Assembly: GCA_016794585.1 (NCBI GenBank)
Contig: JAEUJM010000011.1
Location: 160,302-224,301 of the forward strand
Reading direction: 5' to 3'
From: Acidimicrobiales bacterium
GTDB taxonomy: Bacteria; Actinomycetota; Acidimicrobiia; Acidimicrobiales; DATDAH01
DNA: 64,000 nt
Part shown: piece by piece, positions 8,380-17,802 of the stretch
How the letters are laid out: each line of letters starts with the position of its first letter
How positions within the stretch are numbered: the stretch's first letter is position 1
Translations under genes and position numbers: made by a program
The notes under the pieces: generated by a model
The model's input: only the letters and a program-made list of their open reading frames with translations
The model's database searches: none
What the model was told of the DNA's origin: nothing

Positions 8380-10941
8380 TCAGTCGCGGACGACGGGGAC
8401 GGGGCTGTCGATGTCCACCCGGCCGTCGGCGTGCGCCTCGACGGTCACGAAGCCGTGGGGGGTGGGGACCGTGGCGCGGGCCCACTCGAGGTCGCCGAGG
8501 GCGGGTGCCACGCGCACCTCGTCGTAGCCGGGCTCGAACGGGGTGATGCCCAGCACGTGGACGATGAGGTCGCGGGTGGGAGTCGAGGACCAGCCGTGGC
8601 AGCGGGTGCCCCCGTTCCAGTTCTCGGGCCAGCTGGTCTCGCCGGCGTCGACGAAGACCTGCCAGTCCCGGCACAGGCCGGCGATGAGATCGGCCCGGCC
8701 GGCCCGGGCGATGCCGTCGTGGAGCACGTAGCGGAAGAACGGCTCGCACTCGACCATCTGCTCGTGCACGTCCCAGTCGGGCTCGGGGTAGCCGAAGGCA
8801 AGGTAGGCGCCGCCGTCGTTGCCCCGCTCGATGGTGGCGGTGTCCATCACCCATGAGTGGCGAATCAGCCGGGAGCGGTCGGTGAGCCGGGCGATGACCC
8901 GCTCGGTGCGCTCGGCGGGGACGAGCCCGGCGGCGAGCGCCGCCGCACCCCCGTGCTGGGCGGCGACGGGCTGTTGCTCGCCGTCGACGACGTGGTCGAC
9001 GTAGACGCCCCGGCCGTCGTCCCAGAAGGCGTCGAAGGCGGCGGCGACCTCACCGTGGCGGGCGCGGGCCCACTCGGCGGTGGCGGCGTTGCCCAGCCAG
9101 TCGGCCATGGCGGCGAGGTCCTCGAGGGCCCGGGCCCACAGGGCGTTCACGGGAGACGAGCATCCCGAGCTGTACAGGCTGGCCCAGTCGATCAGCGTCC
9201 AGCCGGTGACCCCGTCGAGCAGGCCATCGTCGCCCTGGTAGGGCTCGAACCAGCGCAGGGTGCGCTCGGCCACGGGCAACAGCTCGGCCACCGTGGTGCG
9301 GTCGCCGGTGGCCCGCCAGAGGTTGTGCACCGACCGCACCCAGTGCAGCGACCAGTCGGGGAGGATGGTGCGGTCCTCGTAGGTGAAGTCGGCGGCCGCG
9401 GTCATGGGCACGAGGCCGTCGCTGCGGGGGCTGGCGGCGAGCACCGGGTGCCAGCGGGCCAGGGACCAGTCGGGGTTGGTGACGAGGTCGACCATCTGGT
9501 GGACCACCGAGTCGCCCGTCCAAGCCCGCTGCTCGCGGGTGGGGCAGTCGACGTAGGCGTCGTGGGCGCAGAGGTCGACGGTGCGCAGGCCGATGGCGTG
9601 GATGCGATCGAGGGCGGGGTCGCTGCAGGCGAACGACGCTCCCTCGGGTCTCGGGCGGAGGCGCTCGTTGACCGAGACGGCGATCGTGGGGGCCTCGCCC
9701 CGGAGCCCGTCGGAGGCTCCGTCTGGGGTCTCGCCGGCGCCGGCGGGCGGTCGCACGGACAGGTGCAGGTGGCGGGCGCCGAGCACGTCGAGCGACTCGA
9801 AGCGCTCGGCTCCGCCCCGGCAGACGTAGCGCAGGCCGGCGTGCTGGCCGATGGGGCCGAGGCGGCCGTGGTCGTCCACCTGGTCGGCCGCGGCGAGGTC
9901 GATCACGGAGCCGGGGGCAGCACCGTCGATGTCGAGCACCACGGTGCCGGCGGCGACGTGGCCGAGGTCGAAGCGCAGCACCTCGCCGGCCGCGGGGGTG
10001 GGGGCGTCGTGGGCGTGGTCCGAGCCGTGCTCGGCGGCGGCGAGGAACCCGGCCCGCTGCTCGTCGGCCAGCACCTGGTCGACGGGGTCGAGCGCGGTGT
10101 GGGCGTCGTCGGGCCCGTCCACCCCCTCGTCGGCGGCCACCACCGCGGGGAGGGGGAGGCGCCCGACGAGGGTGGCGTCGTGGCGGACCGGCCGGCCGGC
10201 ACCGGCGCCCGTCCGCACCGGGGGCAGCAGCAGGCCGAAGGGCTCGCTGGGCGGGTGGGGGTCGCCGTGGGTGCCGGTGTGGACGGGCTGGATCTCGATC
10301 GCCGGCGCCCAGCCGGCGTCGTCGAAGCCCGGGTCCTCCCAGCCCGGTGGGAGGACCCGGGCATCGAAGGACTCGAGGGGGAGGCAGGCGACGTCGCCCG
10401 GCATGGGCATCGGCGTCCAGGCGTCGCCCGGCACGGTGCTCCAGGACGCGTCGCCCACCAGCCAGCCGGCGTCGTCCTCGTCGGCGGCGGCGGTCCCGGG
10501 GGCGACGAGCGTGTCGCCCAGCCAGGCCTCGACCGCCAGGCTGCCGGCGCCGAGCGTGTACGAGGGCGGGACCGGCGTCCACCACGACGTCTGCTGCTCG
10601 AAGTGCACCGCGGTGATGGTGAGCACGTTGGCGCCCACGCGGAGGTGGGGCGCGAGGTCGAACGCGTCGTAGCGGGCGCGCCGGGGGTTGGCCCGCACCG
10701 GGCCCCGGGCCACCTCGACCCCGTTCACCCGCAGGACGTGGCGCCCGTCGGTCCAGATGCGGGCCGGGGCGGTGGCGGGCACCGCGGACAGCTCGAAGCG
10801 GCGGCGGAACAGCCCGACCCGGTCGCCGGCGACGTCGCGCTCGGGCCGGGTGAGCGTGGCCAGGCGGATGGCGGGCCGCTCGAACCAGATCCAGCGTGAC
10901 CGCCAGCGGTTGGCGAACGGGGTGGGGTGCTCGACGCCCAT
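8380..10941 (-). CDS. Alpha-L-rhamnosidase-like glycoside hydrolase (GH78 type)
   Basis: 853 residues. The N-terminal beta domains (WRSRWIWFERP, then RRRFELSAVPATAPARIWTDG) precede a catalytic (alpha/alpha)6 barrel with the family segment DCPTREQRAWTGDS near residue 485, where GH78 enzymes place acidic catalytic residues. It closes with a C-terminal beta domain starting GVTPFEPGYDEVRVAP-like (here GITPFEPGY). No signal peptide is seen, so it is probably cytoplasmic and acts on imported oligosaccharides or glycosides. Length fits the family. No sugar transporter lies next to it. Confidence 0.85.
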   Translation of the reverse strand: MGVEHPTPFANRWRSRWIWFERPAIRLATLTRPERDVAGDRVGLFRRRFELSAVPATAPARIWTDGRHVLRVNGVEVARGPVRANPRRARYDAFDLAPHLRVGANVLTITAVHFEQQTSWWTPVPPSYTLGAGSLAVEAWLGDTLVAPGTAAADEDDAGWLVGDASWSTVPGDAWTPMPMPGDVACLPLESFDARVLPPGWEDPGFDDAGWAPAIEIQPVHTGTHGDPHPPSEPFGLLLPPVRTGAGAGRPVRHDATLVGRLPLPAVVAADEGVDGPDDAHTALDPVDQVLADEQRAGFLAAAEHGSDHAHDAPTPAAGEVLRFDLGHVAAGTVVLDIDGAAPGSVIDLAAADQVDDHGRLGPIGQHAGLRYVCRGGAERFESLDVLGARHLHLSVRPPAGAGETPDGASDGLRGEAPTIAVSVNERLRPRPEGASFACSDPALDRIHAIGLRTVDLCAHDAYVDCPTREQRAWTGDSVVHQMVDLVTNPDWSLARWHPVLAASPRSDGLVPMTAAADFTYEDRTILPDWSLHWVRSVHNLWRATGDRTTVAELLPVAERTLRWFEPYQGDDGLLDGVTGWTLIDWASLYSSGCSSPVNALWARALEDLAAMADWLGNAATAEWARARHGEVAAAFDAFWDDGRGVYVDHVVDGEQQPVAAQHGGAAALAAGLVPAERTERVIARLTDRSRLIRHSWVMDTATIERGNDGGAYLAFGYPEPDWDVHEQMVECEPFFRYVLHDGIARAGRADLIAGLCRDWQVFVDAGETSWPENWNGGTRCHGWSSTPTRDLIVHVLGITPFEPGYDEVRVAPALGDLEWARATVPTPHGFVTVEAHADGRVDIDSPVPVVRD

Positions 10942-11013
10942 GCCGGCGAGCCTAAGCGCCCCGGGGGACGGCGTCGCCGGCGGTCCTCGTGTCCAGCCGG
11001 CGGCGCCGCCGGG

Positions 11014-12009
11014 TCAGGCGGTCTTGACCGCCCGGGGCCGGGCGTCGGTGCCGCTGGGGGCGAGGTCGAGCCGGGGGAGCGGGTCGTCGCCGGAGGCGTC
11101 GCTGCCGGGCCGGCCGGACTCGAGCAGGTCGCGCCAGTGGGCCGGGTCGTGGTCGGCCGGGCGGGTGGTGGCCACGAAGGTCTGGATGAGCTCGACGAAG
11201 CGCTCGGGGTCGTCGTGGTGGGGGAAGTGGCCGGCGCCCTCGAACAGCTCGAGGCGGCTGCCCGGCATGGCCGCGTGGGCGGCGTGGGCGTGGCTGACCG
11301 GGATCACGCCGTCGCGGGTGCCCCACACGATGAGGGTGGGCATCGCCTCGGCCAGGTAGCACCGGTCCCGCAGGGTGACCACCTGGCCCCGCCAGTCCAC
11401 CCCGGAGCGCAGGGTGCGGGTGAAGGCCACCCGGGCGTCCCGGTCGGGCAGGGCGTCGAAGACCCGGGCGATCTGGTCGTGGTCGCGGCCCAGGTCGGTG
11501 CCGCTGAGGCGGAGGGCCTCGAGGCCGAGGCGGCCGATGGGCTTGGCGAAGGGGAGGCTGAGGGGGACGAGGAAGATCTCGGCGAGGGGCGCGGCGGCGA
11601 TCCGCAGGAACGGGTTGACGGCCTTGGCCACGCCGCCGGTGGCCACGAGCACCAGGCGCTCACAGCGCTCGGGGTACTGGTAGGCGAACTGGGCGGCCAC
11701 GCCGCCGCCGAGGGAGTGGCCCACCACGGTGACCCGGTCGACCCCGAGGAGGGTGAGCAGGTCGCGCATGCCGTTGGCGTAGGCCGCCACCGAGTAGTCC
11801 GCGCGGGGTCGGGCCGACTGCCCGTGGCCCAGCAGGTCGGGGGCGATGACGGTGTGGTCCTCGGCCAGCTCGTCCATGACGTCGAGCCAGCCCACCGAGC
11901 TGTCGCCGATGCCGTGCAGGAGCAGCAGGGGCGGCCCGCTGCCGGCGATGCGGTAGGCCCGGCGGTGGCCGTGCACGGTGCGGAAGCGGACGCGGGTCGG
12001 GTCACCCAT
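11014..12009 (-). CDS. Alpha/beta hydrolase
   Basis: 331 residues from ATG 12009; an open extension upstream to 12150 lacks coding character. It shows LLLLHGIGDSSVGW (oxyanion loop), VVGHSLGGG with the nucleophile Ser, then VWGTRDGVIP with the Asp and GAGHFPHHDDPERF with the His of a complete triad. The fold matches the epoxide hydrolase/haloperoxidase-like group that also includes ester and C-C bond hydrolases. Substrate unknown. It is divergent from the gene starting at 12174 across a 164-base region. Confidence 0.85.
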   Translation of the reverse strand: MGDPTRVRFRTVHGHRRAYRIAGSGPPLLLLHGIGDSSVGWLDVMDELAEDHTVIAPDLLGHGQSARPRADYSVAAYANGMRDLLTLLGVDRVTVVGHSLGGGVAAQFAYQYPERCERLVLVATGGVAKAVNPFLRIAAAPLAEIFLVPLSLPFAKPIGRLGLEALRLSGTDLGRDHDQIARVFDALPDRDARVAFTRTLRSGVDWRGQVVTLRDRCYLAEAMPTLIVWGTRDGVIPVSHAHAAHAAMPGSRLELFEGAGHFPHHDDPERFVELIQTFVATTRPADHDPAHWRDLLESGRPGSDASGDDPLPRLDLAPSGTDARPRAVKTA

Positions 12010-12173
12010 GGCCGAAACGCTAGGCAACGGGCGTCTCGCGGTCATCACCGGTGCGTGACGGGAAGGTGAACGCCGGCCGCGCACGGCCCGAGAACCTTCT
12101 ACGGGCTGGCCTGATGGGGGAGGGGGGCGCCTAGGGTGCATCCGGACCATTCACTGAACGCACGGAAGAACGC

Positions 12174-13517
12174 ATGACCAACGCCTCCACCACCGACGCT
12201 CCCGAGGACGTCGACGAGCACGACCACGACCACGATCACGACGACGAGCCCCGCGACCCCGAAGAGCAGGTGCGCCGCCTCGAGCGTCTGCGGGTGTGTC
12301 TGCTGGCGGTGGACCAGGCGGCCGTGCGCCGGGCGCTGAAGGGCCTTCCCGCCCCGGTGCTCGACTCGGTGGCCAAGGCCGTGCGGGTGCGCCCGCCGGT
12401 GCTGCGTGCGGGCTCGCCCAACGTGCTGCGCCGCCTGCACGACCCTCTGCTGCTCGACACGGTGGCCAGCGCGGTCAGCAGCGACTGCATCGACACGATC
12501 CGCGAGCGGCTGGGCGACGAGGCCGACGACCCGTCCGCCGAGGCCGTGCTCGAGACCGTGAACGCGATCACCGACACCGAGTACCCGCTGGCGATGGTGC
12601 GCCTGACCCTGGCCATGGTGGCGGCCGGTGGCGCCGAGGCGTCCGAGGTCTGCAACGACCTGCTCGACACCGACGAGCGCTTCGCCACCCCCGACGAGGC
12701 CGAGCTGGAGAGCGCCCCGGTGCTCGCGGTGGCCCCCACCCCCACGGCGCGCGTCGCCGACGCCGACAAGAAGGCCGCCCGCAAGGCCCGCAAGGCCGAG
12801 GAGGCCGAGCGCAAGCGCCTCCAGGCCGAGAAGAAGGCCGCCGCCGACGCCAAGCGCAAGGCCGAGCAGAAGGCCGCGGCCGCCGGCCCCGTCCGGGCCG
12901 CCGACGAGGAGGACGAGGACGACCGGACGGTCAGCGCGGTCGTGTCCACCGCGGGCACCGGCCTGGTCACCCCCACCCCGCCGGCGCCCGCCCCGGCGGC
13001 ACCGGCGGCTCCCGCCCCCAAGGCGGCGCCCCTCGGCGCGCCGCCCGGTGCCCGTCCCCTCGGCGCGCCCCCCGGTGCCCGTCCGGTCGGCCCGCCCCCC
13101 GGCGCCCGCCCCGTCAGCACCGGCGCCGGCACCGCGTCCCGGGCGCCCGTCGCCCGCCGGCGTGCCGCCCTCACCGGCGACGACGCCCGCGACTTCGACG
13201 TCGACGACGCCTACGTGGGCTCGATCGTCATCGCCGAGATCTGGTTCGACAACGAGGAGTCCGGCGGCATGGAGGCCAAGCGCCGCCCGTGCGTGGTCGT
13301 GGGTGTGAACGACCGCGAGTTCCTCGTCCGCCCCGGCTACAGCGAGGGCGGCCGGCGGGCCCGTGACTGGCAGTCCCACGAGGTGGGCGACTGGCGCGAG
13401 GCGGGCCTCGACGGCCTGACCTACATCGAGGCCGAGACCCGCCGCATCGACAAGGCCCAAGCCGACCTGCCCCCCATCGGCAAGCTCACCATCCTCGACT
13501 GGAACGCCCTCTGGTAG
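12174..13517 (+). CDS. Modular protein: His/Asp-rich head, Lys/Ala coil, Pro-rich linker, PemK-like tail
   Basis: 447 residues. Residues 1-30 are Asp/His-rich (DEHDHDHDHDDEP), a possible metal-binding head. Residues 40-175 form a helical domain. Residues 195-240 are a Lys/Ala/Glu coiled coil (KKAARKARKAEEAERKR). A Pro/Ala/Gly linker with repeated GAPPGARP units follows. The C-terminal 100 residues (VGSIVIAEIWFDNEESGG, then KRRPCVVVGVNDREFLV) resemble the SH3-like barrel start of PemK/MazF nucleases. No antitoxin partner is visible, so a toxin role is doubtful; a nucleic-acid or protein-binding use of the fold is equally possible. Confidence 0.6.
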   Translation: MTNASTTDAPEDVDEHDHDHDHDDEPRDPEEQVRRLERLRVCLLAVDQAAVRRALKGLPAPVLDSVAKAVRVRPPVLRAGSPNVLRRLHDPLLLDTVASAVSSDCIDTIRERLGDEADDPSAEAVLETVNAITDTEYPLAMVRLTLAMVAAGGAEASEVCNDLLDTDERFATPDEAELESAPVLAVAPTPTARVADADKKAARKARKAEEAERKRLQAEKKAAADAKRKAEQKAAAAGPVRAADEEDEDDRTVSAVVSTAGTGLVTPTPPAPAPAAPAAPAPKAAPLGAPPGARPLGAPPGARPVGPPPGARPVSTGAGTASRAPVARRRAALTGDDARDFDVDDAYVGSIVIAEIWFDNEESGGMEAKRRPCVVVGVNDREFLVRPGYSEGGRRARDWQSHEVGDWREAGLDGLTYIEAETRRIDKAQADLPPIGKLTILDWNALW

Positions 13518-13595
13518 CAGGCGGCAGCTGACGGGCCGGCGCCGACGCTCGGCGCGGCGCCCCTCGGCGCTGCGGCGCGCCGGTAGGTTCGGGCC

Positions 13596-16271
13596 ATGAG
13601 CACCTTCGACGCCGAGCGCATCGCCTTCGTGTTCGGGCCCGACGTCGGCGCCGACGTCTTCGACGACCTCGACGACCCGAGCGACCTCGACCAGCGCTCG
13701 TACGTCTACGACGAGCGCTTCCCCGAGGACCTGAGCGGGCCACAGCACGTCGCGCGGTCGGTGATCGCCAACCAGATCCTCGACGGGCAGCCGCCCGAGG
13801 TGTGGGCCACGGCCCAGCGCCTGCTGGCCGCCGGCGTCGAGCCCGAGTCGGCCTTCCGGCAGCTCACCATGGTGCTCGCCTCCCAACTGCGCGACGCGCT
13901 CGCCGAGCGTGCCCTGTTCGATCCCGACGCCTACACCGCCGCCCTCGCCCGTCTCCCCCTCCCCGAGGCCGGCGAGGTCGAGGCGGCGCTGGTCGAGCGC
14001 GCCGGGGCACAGCCGGGCATCGGGCTGGACGATCTGCAGGCGCAGGTCGTCGAGGCGCTCGGGGGTGTCGCCGACGACCCGGTCGTCGAGATGTTGCTGG
14101 ACACGGTGACCGACCAGCTCCTTCGCGTCGGCGTCCTCGAGTTGCTCGCCGGCGACCGGGTGGTCAGCCCGTTCGCGCTCACCGGCGGCCTCGTCCTCAC
14201 CCACCGCCTGAGCGAGGACGAGCAGCGGACGGGGGTGCTCGACGTGGCCTTCGACCTGCCCATCGTGGCTGAGCGTGAGCTCCTCGAGTTGACCGACGGC
14301 TCGCCGGTCGAGCTCTCGGGCGAGCACGCACGCGACCTCCTGTGGGTGGGGCCCGACGGGTGGCTCGATGGGTTCGCACCGGGCGACCTGCTTGCGGTGC
14401 GGGTCGAGGACGTCAACCCGGCCGGCGGCGGTGAGGCGGAGGAGCAGGGCCGTGGTGCTCCCGTGGGCCGGGTGGCCATCGAGGTGGTCGCCGAGTCCGA
14501 GGCCGACCCGGGTCTCGCCGAGCGCCTACGGGCCGTCTACGACGGCGAGGTGGCCGAGCCGTGGGTACCCATCCCCGCAGGCGACCTGTTGCTCGGTCTC
14601 CAGCTCGAGGACCCCGACACCTTCCGACGTCCCCGCCCGCCGCTGACCGAGCTGGCGGCCGCCGCCGGGCTCGAACGACGAGGCGACGAGGTCGCCCACG
14701 ACGAGTCCGTCTGGCGGTCAGGTCGGCAGCTGGCCCGCTTCGGCCGCATCCTCGACTTCTTCGGCCGGGAGGAAGAGGCCGCCGGCGACGAGGCCCGCTT
14801 CGTCCTGTACCTGGCCGACGTCATCGACGGCGAGGACCCGGAAGACATCGGGCTGGCGGGCCTCGACGGGGTGAACCCGACGACGATCCGTCGCGCCCTG
14901 GCCGCGCTCGACGACGAGCTCGTCCTGCTCTTCGTGGCCGACGAGCTCGCCGACGCGCTCGGCGACCCCGACACGTCGAGTTGGGCCGAGGGCCTCGTCG
15001 ACGTGCTGGTCGACGCCGCCACCCGTTCGCACGACGTCGCCGCCGCCCGCTACCTGGCCGCCCGGGTGGCCGAGGGGGCGGGCGAGACGCTCGTGGCCGA
15101 GCAGCACCTCGTCCTCGCCGAGAAGGCCGACCCCGAGAACCCCGCGGTGGTCGACCGCCTCGCCTGGTACGTGTCCGACCGCGGCGACGCCCTGCGGGCG
15201 GCCCGGCTGTGGCATCGGCTCGAGCCGACCCCCGTCATCGAGGAGGACCTCGCCCACCTGGCGCCGTTCCTCGAGATGGCGAGGTCGTCGGCTGGGTCGG
15301 AACCCGGCCGCAACGACCCCTGCTGGTGCGGCTCGGGGCGCAAGTACAAGCAGTGCCACCTCGGCGAGGTGCCGGTGCCGCCCCTCGCCGACCGGGTGCC
15401 GTGGCTCATGCGGAAGTCGGTCGCCTACGTCACCCGCCGCCTCGACCGCACCGAGGACGACGCCCTCGCCGTGGCCTTCGCCCGCACCGTCGACCTGGTC
15501 GACCCGTCGGCCGTGGTCGAGTCCTTCCAGGACCCGCTCGTGCTCGACCTGGTGCTGACCGAGGGCGGCTGGTTCGACGAGTTCCTCACCGAGCGGGGCC
15601 CGCTGCTGCCCGACGACGAGGCCCTGCTGGCGGCGAGCTGGCTGCTGGTCGACCGCAGCGTCCACGAGCTGGTCGAGGCGGCGCCCGGGGCACACCTGAC
15701 CCTGCTCGACCTGCGCAGCGGTGAGCGCCACGTGGTGGTCGACCACGCCTTCGCCCACACGGCGCGGGTGGGGGATCGCTACTGCCTGCGGGTGGTACCC
15801 GACGGCGAGGGCCACCAGATCGCCGGCGGGGTCTTCGCGGTGGCCCCCGGCACCGAGGCACGGGTGTTCGACCTTCTCGACGAGGGCGACCCCGTCGCCA
15901 TCGCCGGCTACGTCGCCGACCTCGAACGACCGCCGACGCTGGTGCTGCCGGACGGCCGCAGGGTGACCGTGGCCGAACTGGAGGAATTCGCGGCCGCCGA
16001 GGACGACGGCGAGGCCGCCGTGACCCTCGATCCTGATGACCCCGAGGTGGCCGAGGCGCTCCAGTCGTTCATCGTGGAGATGGAGCGGCGCTGGTGCGAC
16101 GAGCCCGTGCCGGCGCTGGACGGCAAGACGCCCCGTGAGTGCGCCGCCGACCCCACGCGTCGCGACGCCCTCGAGCGCCTGCTGCGCGACTTCGAGCGTC
16201 GTGCCGGCGACGCCCCCGAGAACAGCGGCACCTTCGACGTGAACCGCCTGCGAGCGCTGCTCGATCTCTGA
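13596..16271 (+). CDS. Large SEC-C-motif protein
   Basis: 891 residues from ATG 13596. The only clear motif is a SEC-C zinc-binding segment, RNDPCWCGSGRKYKQCH, near residue 570. This is the same module that ends SecA and occurs in many unrelated proteins. The N-terminal 300 residues look helical and acidic, with a winged-helix-like stretch. TPR-like helices precede the SEC-C motif (AEGAGETLVAEQHLVLAEKADPEN). The C-terminal third is mixed alpha/beta. Enzymatic function is not apparent. It follows the PemK-like gene by 78 bases. Confidence 0.7.
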   Translation: MSTFDAERIAFVFGPDVGADVFDDLDDPSDLDQRSYVYDERFPEDLSGPQHVARSVIANQILDGQPPEVWATAQRLLAAGVEPESAFRQLTMVLASQLRDALAERALFDPDAYTAALARLPLPEAGEVEAALVERAGAQPGIGLDDLQAQVVEALGGVADDPVVEMLLDTVTDQLLRVGVLELLAGDRVVSPFALTGGLVLTHRLSEDEQRTGVLDVAFDLPIVAERELLELTDGSPVELSGEHARDLLWVGPDGWLDGFAPGDLLAVRVEDVNPAGGGEAEEQGRGAPVGRVAIEVVAESEADPGLAERLRAVYDGEVAEPWVPIPAGDLLLGLQLEDPDTFRRPRPPLTELAAAAGLERRGDEVAHDESVWRSGRQLARFGRILDFFGREEEAAGDEARFVLYLADVIDGEDPEDIGLAGLDGVNPTTIRRALAALDDELVLLFVADELADALGDPDTSSWAEGLVDVLVDAATRSHDVAAARYLAARVAEGAGETLVAEQHLVLAEKADPENPAVVDRLAWYVSDRGDALRAARLWHRLEPTPVIEEDLAHLAPFLEMARSSAGSEPGRNDPCWCGSGRKYKQCHLGEVPVPPLADRVPWLMRKSVAYVTRRLDRTEDDALAVAFARTVDLVDPSAVVESFQDPLVLDLVLTEGGWFDEFLTERGPLLPDDEALLAASWLLVDRSVHELVEAAPGAHLTLLDLRSGERHVVVDHAFAHTARVGDRYCLRVVPDGEGHQIAGGVFAVAPGTEARVFDLLDEGDPVAIAGYVADLERPPTLVLPDGRRVTVAELEEFAAAEDDGEAAVTLDPDDPEVAEALQSFIVEMERRWCDEPVPALDGKTPRECAADPTRRDALERLLRDFERRAGDAPENSGTFDVNRLRALLDL

Positions 16272-16353
16272 CGCCTGCCGGATCCGAGCAGTGCAACGCG
16301 CTGCCGGTCGCGGGTCATCTCCTCCAGCCGAGGGCGTGTGGGAGCATGGCGCC

Positions 16354-17721
16354 ATGGCGGAATCGCAGGCAGGGGCGGGATCTCTTGGCGCGCGTCGGGC
16401 CCGGTGGGCCGGTCTCGCCTTGGCGGTGGTGGTCGGGTCGGCGGCCCTGGCGGGCTGTTCGTCCGGGTCCGACGACACGTCGGGGCCGACCACGTCGTTC
16501 CTCGGCGACAACCCTGCCGCCGGCCCGTTCTACCAGCCGCCCGACCCGCTGCCCGACGGCGACCCGGGCGACCTCATCCGCTCCGAGCCGCTCGACGGTG
16601 CGCCTGACGGCAGCCGGGCGTGGCGCATCCTCTACCTGTCCACGGGCCTCGACGACGAGCCCATCGCGGTGTCCGGCATGGTCTTCGCCCCCGACGACGC
16701 GTCGTCCTCGTCCGGGTCGACGACCACCGCCGCGAGCGGGGCGACCACGACCACCGGCTCCGACGCGACCACGACGACGGCGTCGAGCGGTGGCGGCGAC
16801 GGTCGTGACCGCCCCGTCGTGGCCTGGGCCCACCCGACGACGGGGGTGGCCGACACCTGCGCCCCGTCGGTGCTGTCCGACGGCCCGTCGCTGGTGGCGG
16901 GGCTCGACGCCTTCCTAGACGCGGGCTTCGTGGTGGCCGCCACCGACTACCAGGGCCTCGGCACGCCGGGCCTGCACCCGTACCTGATCGGCGAGTCCGA
17001 GGGGCGGGGCACGCTCGACGCCGTCCGGGCCGCCCGCCAGATCGACGAGGCCCACGCCGGTAGCACCGTGTTCACGTGGGGCCACTCGCAAGGTGGGCAG
17101 GCGTCGCTGTTCGCGGGCCAGATGGCCGCCGACTACGCCCCCGAGCTGGAGCTGGCCGGTGTCGCCGCGGCGGCGCCGGCGGGCGAGCTGGCCGAGGTGT
17201 TCGACCTCGACGAGAACACCGTCGACGGCATCGCCCTCGGTGGGTGGGCCATGAACGCCTTCTACCAGGTGTACAAGGACGACAACCCGGACATGGACAT
17301 CGACCAGATGGTCACCAGCGCCGGTCAGGACGCGCTCCCGCGGCTCGAGCGGCTGTGCGACGTCATCCCCCGCCAGTACGCCCGCATCGAGCGCATCGCC
17401 ACGCCGCTCATCGGCGGCTTCTACGCCACCGACGACCCGGCGTCGGTGGCGCCGTGGGGCGACCTGCTCACCGAGAACAGCCCGGGTGGGGACCCCGCCG
17501 GCGCGCCGGTGTTCCTGGCGCAGGACAGCGCCGACGAGGTGGTGCCCGAGCGGTCGACCAACCGCCTCGTGCACCACCTCTGCCGGCAGGGCGACACCGT
17601 CGACTACAAGGTGTACCCCGGCCTGAGCCACACGGTGATCGGCTACGAGTCGGCCCCCGACGCGCTGGCGTGGATGCAGTCGATCCTCGCCGGCGACACC
17701 CCGCCCGACACCTGCCCCTGA
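16354..17721 (+). CDS. Secreted lipase-family lipoprotein
   Basis: 455 residues from ATG 16354. A signal peptide ends in LAGC with Cys at residue 35, giving a lipid-anchored extracytoplasmic enzyme. The alpha/beta hydrolase core resembles the secretory lipase (LIP) family: VVAATDYQGLGTPGLHPYL, the nucleophile elbow TWGHSQGGQ near residue 243, an Asp in QDSADEVVP and a His in GLSHTVIG. A Ser/Thr-rich low-complexity insertion (about residues 114-150) interrupts the domain after the first strands, which is unusual and may be a surface loop or glycosylation region. Substrate is probably an ester or triacylglycerol. Confidence 0.8.
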   Translation: MAESQAGAGSLGARRARWAGLALAVVVGSAALAGCSSGSDDTSGPTTSFLGDNPAAGPFYQPPDPLPDGDPGDLIRSEPLDGAPDGSRAWRILYLSTGLDDEPIAVSGMVFAPDDASSSSGSTTTAASGATTTTGSDATTTTASSGGGDGRDRPVVAWAHPTTGVADTCAPSVLSDGPSLVAGLDAFLDAGFVVAATDYQGLGTPGLHPYLIGESEGRGTLDAVRAARQIDEAHAGSTVFTWGHSQGGQASLFAGQMAADYAPELELAGVAAAAPAGELAEVFDLDENTVDGIALGGWAMNAFYQVYKDDNPDMDIDQMVTSAGQDALPRLERLCDVIPRQYARIERIATPLIGGFYATDDPASVAPWGDLLTENSPGGDPAGAPVFLAQDSADEVVPERSTNRLVHHLCRQGDTVDYKVYPGLSHTVIGYESAPDALAWMQSILAGDTPPDTCP

Positions 17722-17766
17722 CCGCCACCTGCGGACGGGAATGCCTGGCGCCCTCCTGCGTTGATA

Positions 17767-17780
17767 CTTGCAGACGCAAG
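17767..17780 (+). promoter_or_regulatory. Inverted repeat in the LLM oxidoreductase promoter
   Basis: CTTGC-AGAC-GCAAG lies 22 bases before the start codon at 17803, in a short A/T-rich interval with a TTGATACTTG stretch just upstream. It is a candidate operator overlapping the promoter. No regulator gene is adjacent. Confidence 0.35.
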
Positions 17781-17802
17781 GAACTGTGAGAGGATCGCCG
17801 GC

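Noticed and set aside
8857..10899. Long open frame on the plus strand opposite the rhamnosidase gene
   Set aside because: It is the Gly/Val/Ala-rich mirror of a real gene in very GC-rich DNA; the minus-strand product has clear GH78 motifs.
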